A DNA stretch of 64,000 nt from the NCBI GenBank assembly GCA_022605955.1, contig JAKCOZ010000008.1:26413083-26477082 (forward strand). Reading direction: 5' to 3'. The notes beneath the pieces are model-generated. The model searched no databases, had not been told where the DNA came from, and saw only the letters and a list, made by a program, of their open reading frames with translations. The first letter of the stretch is position 1. The number at the start of each line of letters is the position of its first letter. This stretch comes from Rallus limicola (taxonomy: Eukaryota; Chordata; Aves; Gruiformes; Rallidae). Shown here piece after piece: positions 1-12,100 of this stretch. Position numbers and translations under genes: made by a program.

Positions 1-3000
1 TATGTTAAGAATAAAACATTTCTGAAAAACCCAACATGCCGACTTTCTCTTCCCTCTGGTAAGCAAGGCAGAAAAAGGTGGTATCTGCCAAGGAAACAAT
101 GCCACTGACTGTACAGAGTGCAGAGAAATACTTTATGAAAAACAAAAAGCCAAGGTGGACAACAATGTAAGCGCCAACAAATTATTATTTTTTTGCTAAG
201 TTTGTAATATGTGCTATAGAGGTGTAATCAAAACATTTACACCAAGTTCACAATAAGAATCACTTAAGAAATACTGCTATGCTTCCCTCTTTGTTCAGGG
301 TGAAGTCTGCCTGCCTTCCTCAGAGAGGGATAAGCAATTTACCCAACCTTTTGCACGTGGTTCCTTTGAAGGTAAAGCCATTCATACCAAAGCAAGGTAT
401 CTGTGTAATGTCTCAGGGCTTGAAATTTGGGCTCCTTGGCAATCAGATGAGCGCAGCCTCCATTTCCTCACAGGCTACGCCTACACCACATAGTGCAGTA
501 CAGAAGTACTGAATTTTGCTTGGGAACTGGAAGCAGCTTAGATGAAATATCACAGAGGTTCATACAAGCTTATTTACCTTATGGGAAAAAAGTCTCTTCC
601 CAGCAGGGCAAATGGCTCTGTACAGAACCCAGGGCTTTCACAGCTACACTATTTCTTTACACAACCAGTTAACGAAGCCCTAGTCTGACATACAGGCTGC
701 ACTTGTACGTGTGGTTATCCATCCAGCATACCAGTTGTGCCTCTCAAGCAAAGTCTGTTTCCATCTGCCAGGCTAGTATTTCTGAGACAGCTCCCGAGTC
801 AAGCCGAAAAATAAATGTAATTTTTAGATTACAACTGTATGAGCCGTAAACAATGGCTATAGCTCTAGTAAAGAAGGATATCTGCATTGGGATGCAGATA
901 GGTTTAAAAAAACCTGCTTAATATGCAAAATACATACAGTCAGTTACTAATTCAAAACACTGAGATGAACAGCCAAAGGAGGCTTTTCCTCATGCCATAC
1001 AATTCATATTTCAAACAAAGTATGTTGAGACACTAAACTAACTCTTTAACTGGCAAGACAGGATTGGAGAAAGATGCTTCGGATCACTCAATTAATAATT
1101 AAAATGACCATTAAAAAAAAATACTTCAATCTCTATCCAGTTCCATCCAGGCTGAAAATCTTGTGGCCCTGCTGATCCACACAGATACAGACTTACAGAA
1201 AGAGCCCAAAGATAAAAGGGTATTTCATTTGCTTTAATTTTCACTTCATACTTTCCACAAATAATTTACACATTAGACAATGAAATCCTGCCTACCCTGG
1301 GTATGTATAAAGAAGGAAAAGTGTTTTAGTTCTGTGTATCACAGAAGGCAAGCAAGCGAAACGAGGCAAGATTGTATCTTTAATATCAGGCCCATATGAA
1401 CACACAAACAAAATTCTTTGGCAGTAATGGGGAACAGCCCAAAGGTTCACCAACCACCTCTTCAGGCACAATCCTCACAATTAACGTATCCAAATCCTCT
1501 AAAACTTAAGGGTGTATAAATGTGTCTCATAATTCTAAACAGAAGATTTAGAAAGAGGTATTTCAAGTCATTTGAGAAATAAAGAACAAAGAGGCACAAA
1601 CCATTTTTTCCCCACAACATAACTTTTTAACCCCTCAAATTTTTACCTAAGAGTGTTATCAGTAAAATGTCTTTACTGTAGCATTTCTCTCTACATGGAC
1701 CAATATATGATTTAAATACAGTTACCAGATACCTGTTAACATCTGGATTTTACAGAGTAAGCCAGTGATATTTTCTCCTAATAATCACCAAATAATTCTG
1801 ATTCTGGAGCTGGTTCTTTTTTTGTATCTTCAATTACAAATGTGAACGAAGAACTACCTTCTTTCTTCATTCATATTCCAGACTATGAGCAAAACTGTCA
1901 CCTACAGCCCCACTGTCAGATCTTGTTTTTGTCACCGTCTTTCTGCATCTTTATCTCTTTCCTTTGCCTGCAGTAAGCCCAGGTCTTTGTGGAGCTCTCC
2001 CCAAGGAGGTCCAGCTAGCTATTCTCCTCCAGACAGAAATTTAAAAACCTGTTATGAAAATACTTTCCCTCTGATGTCATGATTTTGCATTTATAAACAC
2101 TCAATTCTATACACCGCCGAGATATGGTATCCAATCACTAACCAGGAGTAAGAATTAATAGGAGTTTTCAAAGCTACAAAGACAGCGTTTTCAATCAGAT
2201 GGGAGCGTACAATTCATACTTTGGGGGAGGGGAAGAGAAGAAAGAGTGTTGGCTCTTTCATGAACATAAAAGGGCAGAATTACACATTAGTGTAGCTTCC
2301 CCATGTATAGACTTTTTTTTTTCTGAAATGCAGTGTAAACTTAAAATCAACCATTAGTTACTTTAACTAAAGCTTAATCAGCCATGTAATTACTTTTACA
2401 GAAAATTATGACCAAGGTTTTTTAAAACGTGGATTATTAGAATTTCATAATTATGAAATAAATCACAATGGGAAAACAGGTTCCTTTTCAGAAACAACCA
2501 AACAAGCTGGCAGCATTAATACCCTTTTAACGAGGCAAAACCAGAACTGAAATACTGGGAATGCTGTTGCCAGGTCAGGATTGAGGTGAATTAGGAAAAC
2601 CGTGCAAATGGGCTCGTACTGCACCTGCCCAGCCCTTGGTACAAATCTGTACTCGCGCCTTCCATAACCCTTTTCCCTCATCAGGGCAGCCAAACTGCCA
2701 ACTCGCTCAAGTTTTCACAAAGGGGGGAAAAAAAAGCCTACACTTTTAAAAATACATATATTTGAAGGAAAAGTTGAGATGCTGAGCATTCTTAATTCAT
2801 AATACAAAGGACTTTTGACCTTCAGAAGTCCCTTCTTCCAGGGGGAAAAAAAAAAATTAAAAACACTCCTCAGACACTACCACAGAGACACTGCAGACAT
2901 CAATCTAAAATAACATCAGTCAAAGGTCAGGGTGATATCGGGAACATCAATCTTTTCATTTAAATATCTTCTTGAAAGAGACCTCTTAAAATGCAGAAGC

Positions 3001-4160
3001 TAGAAAATCAGGGACTACCCAATCAGAGTGAAGAAGAAACTACCTAAACGTGTATATTTCTGAGGATTTTCCTAACAGCAACACCAAGTATCTTCAACTT
3101 TGACAAATAATTCAATTTTAAGACCTCACTGAAATATAATATGGTAACTACTATCACCTTGTTGGGTCATCTCAGCAGGATACAGCAGTTTTCCTACAAG
3201 GATTCACTTATGAATTATACACATCAGATTGGAAAATAGCACTGAACAAAGCAAGAACTGCAAATTGTATCCCCATTAGTAAAAACACACAAGAGTCCTA
3301 AGAAATGTCCAGAACTGCTGGAAAATGCATACAACAAGAATTGGTATTAGCGCCTAACAAAAAAACACTCATAAAGCTCCAACAAGGTAATTTGTCACCA
3401 TGACAGAAAACCAAAGGATGCCAGACCAACACACATCTTGCTTCCAGTATCACGGCCAAACATCCTACATATCTGACACTAAGCTTCCGGGTAAAATTAA
3501 AAATAGGTCTATAGTGTCAATGAACAAGGATGCTCTTAGCATATATCTTTCCAACTTCTTGTTAAAAAGAAAAAAAAAAAAAGAGAGTACTCTTCAGGAT
3601 CTTTCAGCATTCCTCAACAATGTTTTGCATTACTGTTCTATAATCACAAGTGACAACAGAAATAGCTACATTTTTGGTTCAAGAAAAAAAAAAGTACATT
3701 ACAGTAAGTCTGTTATAAAACTGAGGCACACGTGTAAGGCCCTAAAAGCACCGATGCTGATAAAATTAAAAATGGCTGTGCCCAAAGATCCCACAGCAAA
3801 ACAGGCACAGCTCCACCGACGATTAAAATATATATTAAAGATTCCTGCACTACCTTAGAAAGGGCGAGGTATGCAAAACAAAAAGACTACATATTTTTCC
3901 AAAACTGAAACAGTAAGTTATTAGACAAGAGAAGCAGATCTAGGCGCAACGTGTATCTTGAACGCAGGTCGAGCACATTTACACAATAAAGCAGATTTTA
4001 TTCTCCAGTATCGGGATTTCAAAACTTTTATCAGGCTTCGCCGCTGCAATAGATGCACATCACTTTTTAAGGAGACACAGATGTGCCCGAATACCAGCGG
4101 ACCCCACCCCCCTTTCCCTCCGCCAAAATGGCTAGTTTGTTACACCCACTGGCTACTTAC
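1..4160 (-). other. BMPR2: BMPR2 intron 1 (partial)
   Basis: This stretch begins at the GT splice donor (gtaagt, read on the minus strand at 4160-4155) that follows BMPR2 coding exon 1, and runs off the left edge. It is AT-rich with short A and T runs. I see no exon, RNA gene or recognisable transposon in it. The 152-codon open frame at 3400-3858 on the plus strand is full of simple lysine runs and resembles no family I know. In mammals this intron is very long, so the absence of exon 2 here is expected. Confidence 0.8.
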
Positions 4161-4236
4161 CAGCCGCAGTGCTGAGCAGCAGGGTGGCACTGGAGAGCAA
4201 GAGCACCAGCACAAGGTGCTGCAGTGAGGCAGTCAT
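4161..4236 (-). CDS. BMPR2: BMPR2 coding exon 1: signal peptide of BMP receptor type II (partial gene)
   Basis: BMPR2 is the type II serine/threonine kinase receptor for bone morphogenetic proteins at the plasma membrane. Only its first coding exon is here. The minus strand reads from ATG at 4236-4234: MTASLQHL, then a leucine/valine-rich core, then STAA, with a GTAAGT donor right after base 4161. It starts like the human receptor (MTSSLQ) and shares its STAA end. The coding part is 76 bases, 25 codons plus one base, which is the same exon boundary and phase as in human BMPR2. Hydrophobic core and small residues before the end fit a cleavable signal peptide. The ligand-binding, transmembrane, kinase and tail exons lie beyond the left edge. 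Gene order next to NOP58 and SUMO1 supports the call. The core sequence has drifted from the human one, as is usual for signal peptides. Confidence 0.9.
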
Positions 4237-4263
4237 ACCTGGGGAAGCCAACGATCGAGGCAC

Positions 4264-4319
4264 AAGGAGGAAAAAAAAAAAAAAAAAAGAGGAAAAGAAA
4301 AAAAAAAAAAAGGGGGGGG
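4264..4319. repeat. 56-base homopurine/homopyrimidine tract
   Basis: The plus strand is purely A and G for 56 bases: GGAGG, an 18-base A run, GAGG, a further A run and eight Gs. On the BMPR2 sense strand this is a pure pyrimidine tract ending 27 bases before the start codon. Such mirror-like tracts can form triplex DNA. In RNA they bind pyrimidine-tract proteins, or act as a splice acceptor tract. Confidence 0.9.
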
Positions 4320-4388
4320 CAAAAAAAACCAACCCCGACGAGAGGAATTTCCTCCTCCTGTCGCACAGCCTTCCTCGGCTCCCTCGGT

Positions 4389-4648
4389 TTACAATCCCGT
4401 CTGGAAGGACGAACAGCAGATGAGAGGAGCAGTCTTCGCTCTTACTCCATTACACCCGCCTGCCTTCATGCCTCGGGAGTCGGCACCGCTCCGCGGACAC
4501 TGGGGAAGCGCCTGCTTCTGCCTCCCAGCCCCGAGGCATCTCCCCCCGCCGAGGAACGGCGGCGCGGTCCCGACCGAGCTGGGAACCGAGCTTATTTCCC
4601 ACGCAGCTTCACGATATCGAAGAAAAAGCCCGGAGGAGAAGGAAACAT
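4389..4648 (-). other. BMPR2: Cluster of four upstream ORFs in the BMPR2 leader
   Basis: Four ATG-initiated short frames lie on the minus strand upstream of the BMPR2 start and all stop before it. They are at 4648-4592 (18 codons), 4539-4450 (29 codons), 4469-4389 (26 codons) and 4450-4442 (ATG GAG TAA, two codons). The two-codon frame begins inside the stop of the 29-codon frame, as TAATG, and has G at -3 and G at +4, a strong initiation context. If this DNA is in the mature leader, the frames should lower or condition BMPR2 translation. The peptides themselves look unremarkable. Confidence 0.5.
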
Positions 4649-6130
4649 ATCCAGACGCGAGCCCGCGTCTACAGCAATGTCAGTCTGAGCGGCCCCGGCA
4701 GGCCGAGCGGGGCACAGGTAACAAGCTCTACAGGCTTACAGCAGAGCCGCGTCCCATCCCGTTAAAGGTCTCTGTCTTCTCGCCGCCCCTCCTCGCTGCC
4801 TCAAGCTCCCGGGAAGGCGGCGCCGATCCCCTCAGTTCCTCCGCGGCGAGGCGCGACCCCCTCCGCTCTCAGGGCGAGGGCTGCGGCTGCATCTCGGCCC
4901 ATCTGTCTCCCCCGCCGGGCGGGCTCCGCGGCGAACCCCCAGCCCCCCCGCCCCCCACCACAGAAACGATGCCACCCCCGGCCACCCCGACAAAGGTGGG
5001 GCCCGGAGCGCGGGGCGGCAGGAGGCGAAGCGAGGCCCCTCCTCGGCGGCTCCAGCTGCGGAGGCACCCGGTTTCCCCTCCGCGAGCGAGAGCGCGACGG
5101 AGGCCCTTCCCCGCGCCTGGGGAAGGCGCTCCCCTTCCTCCCCCTGCCTTCCTCCCTCCCCCCCACGGCTTTCCACAGCGCCAAGCAGGCAGCCCCCGAC
5201 CCGGCTCGGCCTCGTCCCCCTTTCCCCCCCCCCCCCAGGTCTCCCCTCGCCGCCGGGGGCCGAACGAAGCGCAGCTCGCCCGGGGAAACGGCTCAGCCCC
5301 TACGCGCCGCCAGCGCCTCCCCCCCGCTCGCCGGCGAGAGGCAGCTCCGCGCCGCTCCGCCTCCTTCCCGTGCCCGCCGCCGGCTGCGGGCGGGAGCCGT
5401 GGGCCGGAGGTCCGCCGCCACCGCCCCGCCGCGGCTCGCGCCCCCTCCCGCCCGCCGGCACCAACGGCTCCCCGCTCCAGACACAAAGGGGAGTCGCTCC
5501 CGCTGCCAGGCTGGGCGCCCGAGCCCCGCGCCGCGCCCCGCCCCGCCCCGGCCAGGCCCCGCCCCGCGTCTGCCGTCAATGGCGGGGCCGAGCGCCGCCA
5601 CGCCCCTGACCATAGAGGTGGGCCTCCAGGTAGGTAGAGAAGGGCCCTCTCGGGCAGGGGGCGGGGCGGTATTGAGGGGGCCCGCCCCGCCATGTTGCGG
5701 GGCAGGGGCCTAGTGCCCCGGTGCCCAGGTCTCGGCTGGGTCTACGGAAACGGCGGAGGGTACTGTCATGTACTCGTGAGCGCCGCAAGCTAGGCCCGGG
5801 CCGGGATGCGCCCCGCCTTGCGCGGGCGAAGGCTCTCGAAAGACCTTCCCGGGAAGGCCGCGGGCGGCGAGGTGCCGCCCCCGGGTCCCCTGCGGGGAGA
5901 GCGCCTGAAAGCCCGGCAGCAGGGACGCCTGGACTCGAGAGTCACCGAACCACGCTTCACAAAACAAGCTCTCTCGCAGAGAGACTGTATCAGCCGTGAA
6001 CTCTGCGGCCTGCCTTCCGCCCTCCCCGGGCGCCAGCCTTCTCCACTTAAGGCCCCTGTCCCGCTCTGCTGCAACCCCGGGGACAGGTGCCCACTCCCCT
6101 CTGGCACTGAGCCAGCCCGGTGGCACACGA
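4440..6130. promoter_or_regulatory. BMPR2: CpG island and promoter region of BMPR2
   Basis: The interval is dense in CpG and GC, unlike the AT-rich flanks. It has clustered GC boxes at 5535-5570 and 5657-5669. A YY1-type motif (CCGCCATGTTG) lies at 5687-5697. There is no TATA box in the core, as in typical CpG-island promoters. A start for BMPR2 between about 5.3 and 5.7 kb fits the GC-box positions. The long open frames in this island, for example 4420-5637 on plus and 4869-5693 on minus, are Pro/Arg/Gly-rich by-products of composition and not genes. Confidence 0.75.
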
Positions 6131-9100
6131 GCTTCCCGGGCAAGTCCAGCCAGCCCACACGGCTTCAGCCACCTGACTCTCCCAAGCAAAACCATTACCT
6201 GCCTCTTAAATTAAAGAGGTTTTTAAAAACAAAGATAAAGTCACTGCGCAGAGCTGTTTGTGTGCTTTAACCTTTGCTGCATTGCACAGGACCAAAGAGA
6301 TAATTAAAGCTAGCAACTGATGGGAGAGCTGGGACTGGAATGATGTTCTGGCCTAGCAAGGCTCTTGCAAACAAGTTTTACTGGGCGTAGCGTAGAAAAA
6401 TGTTCTTAAAAACATCTTACGCACAGAAGGCTTGCTCATATCAGGGAAACTATGGGAAATGCTTCTCTGTGCCTTAATTGATACCCCCACTTCAAGAATG
6501 GAGTACAAGGAATGTAAATTTTTAAATCCAATTCCAAACCTCAAAATATCTAAGTGTTACTACGTAAAATGCTGTAGCTGCAAATCAGAGTTCCTATTAT
6601 AATGATGATAAAAGGCTCCTGCATAACTCCTTTCCTTTCACAAGCTGTAACAGGTGAAATAGATGTAATCCAATGCTTGCATCATCAAGAGAATTATTAA
6701 ATTCTAATAGGATTTTTATCATTATGACACTTTGGCCAGAGACAGTTTAACATTCCTAGGGTGTACTTGGCTAATAGTTACAAAAATCTGTTAACGATCT
6801 CTTTACTTCCAATCCATGCCAATATAAGATGGGTGTTGCTGAGAGACAATAATACAGAATCCCAGATTGTCATTTGTATCACCACTTTCCAGAACTGCAA
6901 CCGCATGCTAACCACAGTATCCTTCCTGTTATTTGTGGAATTTGAATGTGAAGAAATAAACTTTAGAAGTAAAAATAAAACGCCCTCCTCCAACGACCAG
7001 CAGAATAGTTTCACCTCCGTGGGGTGGCAGCGGGGGGAAGCCAACACTGAGTATTTTTTGTGGGTCCAAAATCCAGTTGTCTTTTCTGGTTCAGCAAAGA
7101 CACTGAACTATGCAACATACTTTCTGCCCTGCTGTACCTACCAATACAAGAATGGAGATCGACTCTGTTCACAGAAAACAAGAACTGAGCTGCGTGGGTT
7201 GCACTGCACTTTCGCTGTTTAGATGGTAAAAGAAAATTACTATAATTGTTCATTACGTGTATCAAAACCTGCTCAGCCTGAAGTAAATGACAGAAGTCTT
7301 GCTTCTGTTCTAATGGTTCTAGGTTTTGTCTCATTCATAGGGGTAGTTCTTGTCCACAAGAAATTGCACAGTACGGATACTCTGCCTTAAAATACTTACT
7401 TTCTTTTTTCTCCCCACAAAATGGGTTGGGTTTTTGTTCTGTGTTTTCCTAGAAAGAAGGCACAAGACATGCCATTTTTAATACAATTACTTCCTCTCGG
7501 TTTCACTAAAACCCAGATCCCAATCAAGAAAACACCCCCGTGAAAGCCACGGGCTGTGGATCTGCTTCTCCTGAGCTTACGTCAGGTCCTTGGATTGATC
7601 TTCCAGACTTGCAATCCCAGGAGTTAGCAAGGCTTCCTCCCCCTTCCCTACCCTACTTTCAATTTTGCAAAAGACTACCTTCTCCACAAGGGCCAGGTCC
7701 CTGCTAGCCCCATGCAGCTGCACAGGCTGCAAAGGGCCCCTGGCCATGCTCCAGTGTGGGAACCCCTGCACCCCTGTGTCCCTGGAGCTGGCAGAGCCGA
7801 GGAGGGTGTCACTCCCCTTTCACCACACAGATGTAGGAAGTAATCACTGCTGTCTAAGCACAGAAGCAGCTTCCTTTTCCCACGGTGGTGGGAGGAAACC
7901 AGAGATCAGAACTGTCACACTCAGACTCGCCTATTGTTATACGCTTGGACAAGAACATGGAATTCTTTCTATGATTTTTTTTTATCTGTAGGCTAGAATT
8001 CCACTAGCCCAATACTCATCAGTGTCAAGTAAGTGTCACTCAGGATAATGAAAATGTGTGGAGCTGCAGCATAGTAAATCCGTGGTGCAAGTTGAGGCTA
8101 GGGTAGGGGAGAGACAATAAAACCTGTAAAACCTACTGTGATTTTAAAGGAAATACTCTAGCTGAACCTCTGTTCTTTCCACCAGGGAGAACTTCACCCA
8201 ATAAAACAGCAACATCAAACTTAACAGAGATGAGACTATTAAAAACTAGAATGAGGTGAAAAGACCATCCAAAGTAGATGCTCTTTTGCTGCTGTGTTTG
8301 CTGTTCTCACAGTCAGGCGGGGGCCGGGCTGTGCCCATAGGCAGCCATGGGGCCGGGGGGGCAAGGAGGACGGCGGCAGAGGAGCCAGCATTTGGTGGTC
8401 ACAAGCTCCCCAAGGTGTCAGTCTGATGAGTGCCAAGTCCACCTCAGGGCACAGAAGTCTTGCCCTTGGGCAAGGGAGCTCAGAAGGACAGAGCCCCACA
8501 CAGCCCAGGCTGCCCCTACACTTAACTCAGGCACCAAGATGAGGATAAGGCTGACCCACGTTCTGGGTGTTTCCCACTGTCACTCGGATTGATGCAGACA
8601 CAAACATGGTGATACCATGTGCAAATTCAACACTGTACAGAGGTGAAATGAAACATCCTTGTTAGCAACATCTCCTTTAAGCAACACATGCTTATTTTTA
8701 ACTACCTGGAGTATGGAAAACTATGGAAAGCTTTCTTGGAAGCATGAAAAAACAGCGGAAAATAAAGTGGGCAAAGCATGAAGAAAACCAAAGAAAACCA
8801 CTGAATGCTAGCTCAAGCCCTGCTTCTTTTTTTGAGAAGTGCAGTTTTCAGGCACTTTCAAAAGATTTCTCAGGATAGATTCACTGTTATCCAAGAGTTT
8901 TTCAGCACTGACGCAACCTAACTGTTATCATTGTTAGGACTCAGGGGACCACTCTCTTTGACAGGATCTTTCAAGAAGTCAACAAATCAGTTTAAAACAA
9001 GCCATAAATTATATTTGGCTGCCCATCAGCTTGGCCAGAGTGTTCTCTCAGTGCTGTTGTAAGCATTGGGGAAAGAGGACAATACCATGGCCCAATGTTT

Positions 9101-12100
9101 AGCTTTTAGGGGATATTTTGTTCCTCATTTTAAAACAAAGCATCCTCATAGCACTCACTCTGATGCATAAACATATGTTAAAACAGCAGTCGAGATTTTC
9201 ACAGGCTATCCTACCAACACACCTGCCATTCTATCCTAAGTAATAGCTTAATAAGTAATGGATTTGGTGCAGGTCTCCTCCACAGATGCCTGCCACTCAT
9301 CACTATATTAGGGATCTGTCAGCAAGATCACTTCCTCAGTCTCACCTCCTGTAACAGTGTGTGGGGAGAGAGGTGGTTTCTGATCGCCGGGATCCAAGCC
9401 TTATATAGCTCTCTCGATTATTATTAACATCCTGAACCGCAGCCAGAATGAGCAGAAAAGACAATCCGGTCTACTTACAGTCTGCTGAGTTAGCAGCTAA
9501 AGCTTCAGCCAGTGCAGCCAAACAAGTAATCGCACGCAGACATCGTTACCCTGGGAAATGTTCGGTTACTTTCTATACATTTTCCCATCGGTGCCGAATC
9601 TGGGGTGTCACACAGAGGCGTTAGTGCAGCCCCCTCAGGCCAGGATTGCTGGGGCGGCTGGGAGACAGTAGTTACTGGGAAACAGGAGCATGATCTGCAG
9701 AAAGAAAAATGGTGAATCCTCCGGGGACTTCAAAAGCAACCTGTACCCAAAAGTACCTTTCTCCAGCATGGGCACGTTTCCTTGGGAATAGGGAAGGGCA
9801 CCCTGCCCTTCAGAGCCTCCCTGCAACCGACCAGCATCACTTCCACCTTGTCTGACTTACCGTCAGTTTCTGCTCATTTACCAGGGCTCAGCTTCATCTT
9901 GGAAAAAAAGGATTCCACAAAAGAGGAACAGAGAGACATCAAGCTACGACTGAAGCCCTTGAAAAGCCCTTTCTGGGGAAAGTCAATTCCTTTCTGTTCT
10001 GACAGGCAGGAAAAGCACTATCCATGATGATATGTCTGCCCTGCCAAGGTGCAAGACTGGCAAAACCTCCTGTGGCATCATATACCAGAACAGGCTCTCA
10101 CACTGGCTTGCAGTTCTACCAACAGCCTAAAGGAAATGGTAAATCAAAATCCCTGCCCCAAAGGGAATTAATTTCCCCTTTAGTCCAGTTAAATAATCTG
10201 TGCCAGCCATTACTTTTGGCCTTTAGACTCATAAAAGTCTGTCTGAAGGCTGTTACAACTTCATTCGGCTTTGTCTCTGAAGCATACAAAAGAGCACCAA
10301 CTATCAAGCCTTTGGAAAAAAAAATAAGCATTTGTGAGCTGATGTTTTCAGACCTGGGTTTTTCTAACTCCACTGTGTTGCTGTGCAAGCTTCTGCAAAA
10401 TGAACCATACCCTCCAATGAGATCACAACAGTCTTTGACATCATCATCCAGTATATGATGAAAAATTTTGTGGAAGCTTTGCCCAGCTTTTGACAGGAGG
10501 CTTTTAATTAATTTAAGGCAAAAATTAATTGCGCTACCTTTGTGGCAACCCCTGGAAAGATTCATTTTGGTATTAAACTTCTTTACGCTGGTCTCACATT
10601 CCCTGGTTTTGGTATAGCATGTGGTTTCCTATGGAGAGCCCATAATTGCATGATCAAAGATCAAGCCTGGAAAAGGAAAGATGTGGGTGTGGGACAGGTA
10701 AACCTTAGGAGAAGGGAGAGGAAGGTGTGTTGTGGGGTAGGCACACGAAAGGAATATCTAAAAGAATTAGCAGTGAAATGATTAAGAGACATTTTTACTT
10801 TTCATAATTCAGGATACTTCCCTGTGATAATGAACTACCAACTACGTTCCTAGCAGTTGCTGTCTTGTTTTAGAGATAATGCTGCTTAATCTGTGGAACC
10901 TTTATCTCCATTTTGGGGGTGGAGGTGCAAGAAACTTTCAAGAGAGCTCTGAGAAGCACCTCCCACTTTGAATTAAGCCTGAAATCGCATACTAAAGACC
11001 CTTTACAGCTTGCCTGAATCTTTGGCTTGTTCATCACCACATAGAATGGGAAATTTGCAGCAGGGTGTTTATCAGTTAAAAATGTCACTTATTTGTTAAA
11101 TCCAATGATGGACTTAAGTCAGAAACAGAGATGTAAGGAGTTCTGTAGGAATCCTCTCCCAGTCTGGAGCAGAGGGGCATGTCATTGCCACAGACCCACA
11201 GGGTTTCATCATTGAGAGCTGCCTGAGCCTTCTCACACTCACGACAGGCGGCTGGGAACAGAATTTGTGGCATCTCCAACATACTGTCCTACTGTTATCT
11301 TCCTTTTTCCATCTGGTTTTCTCATGTTTTGGGTTTTTTTTAATCACTCGCTACACAAGCTATTTGGCAGTGCAAGCCAGGTTTGGCTTTCAAAAACCAC
11401 CTTTTGCCTTTTTGTTCTTTAATTTCTCACAGGTGATTAGACTGAAAAACATTTCTGTCATTAGCACAACACTTCCAGCAGAAAGCTAATGAAAATGTCC
11501 ATTGAGAGCCAAAGAAACCCTCTGATAAAGCCTTAGTGGACCTGTGCTCAATTTGCCTCACCAGATATCTGGAGGAAGCAGCCTGTGTGAGTGCTCATTG
11601 CTGGCCATCCTTGAACTCCACACCAGCCTGACAAGTGTCAAACGTTCATCTAAAGGAGAGCAGCAGTGTATACAAAACACAGTCATCACTTGTTATTTTA
11701 AGTGACAAGGTTTAATGACAAACCAGCCATGCATGTAAGCGCTCCCCAAACACCCTGAGTGGTGGCACCATTTGCCCACAGACAATTCCAGGCGTCAGAG
11801 GTGCGAAGCCTTGATGTGCCTCCGCTCCCAGGAAAACACATCGTACCCCTCAATGTGCTCTTTTGCTGTATAACAAGCCTGGATGGCTGGTGGGGACAGC
11901 GGCACAGTCAGGGCTGCATTCATTCCCTGCTTTTTTTCATCCTTTCTTTGGCAGCTCCAATCCCAGTGGTCGCCCTCTAAAGCTGCTGTGGTCAGTGACT
12001 TGGCATAACAAGGCACACAGACCCTTCTCTTGGTCTCCCAGCAGCTGCAGCTCAGCCCTTGGCCTCTGCTGTTACCCACCTCCTTGGCCTCTTCCTATTT

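Larger units (their letters stand above)
4237..5400 (-). other. BMPR2: Probable BMPR2 5' leader
   Basis: This is the GC-rich stretch upstream of the BMPR2 ATG in the transcribed direction. The human gene has a long GC-rich leader of roughly a kilobase (recalled, not checked), so a leader reaching about 5.4 kb is plausible, but the far end is an estimate. Nearest the ATG it carries a homopurine tract (polypyrimidine in the RNA) and several ATG codons with short frames. The sequence just before the start reads ccccag|GTATG after a pyrimidine tract. It looks like a splice acceptor, so a split leader cannot be excluded. Confidence 0.5.

Noticed and set aside
4157..4366. Overlapping upstream frame running through the BMPR2 start
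   Set aside because: Its initiation codon is GTG, not ATG, and the peptide is mostly phenylalanine from the pyrimidine tract.
4420..5693. Long open frames on both strands in the BMPR2 CpG island (405 and 274 codons)
   Set aside because: They are proline, arginine, glycine and alanine-rich by-products of GC composition, overlap each other on opposite strands and match no family.
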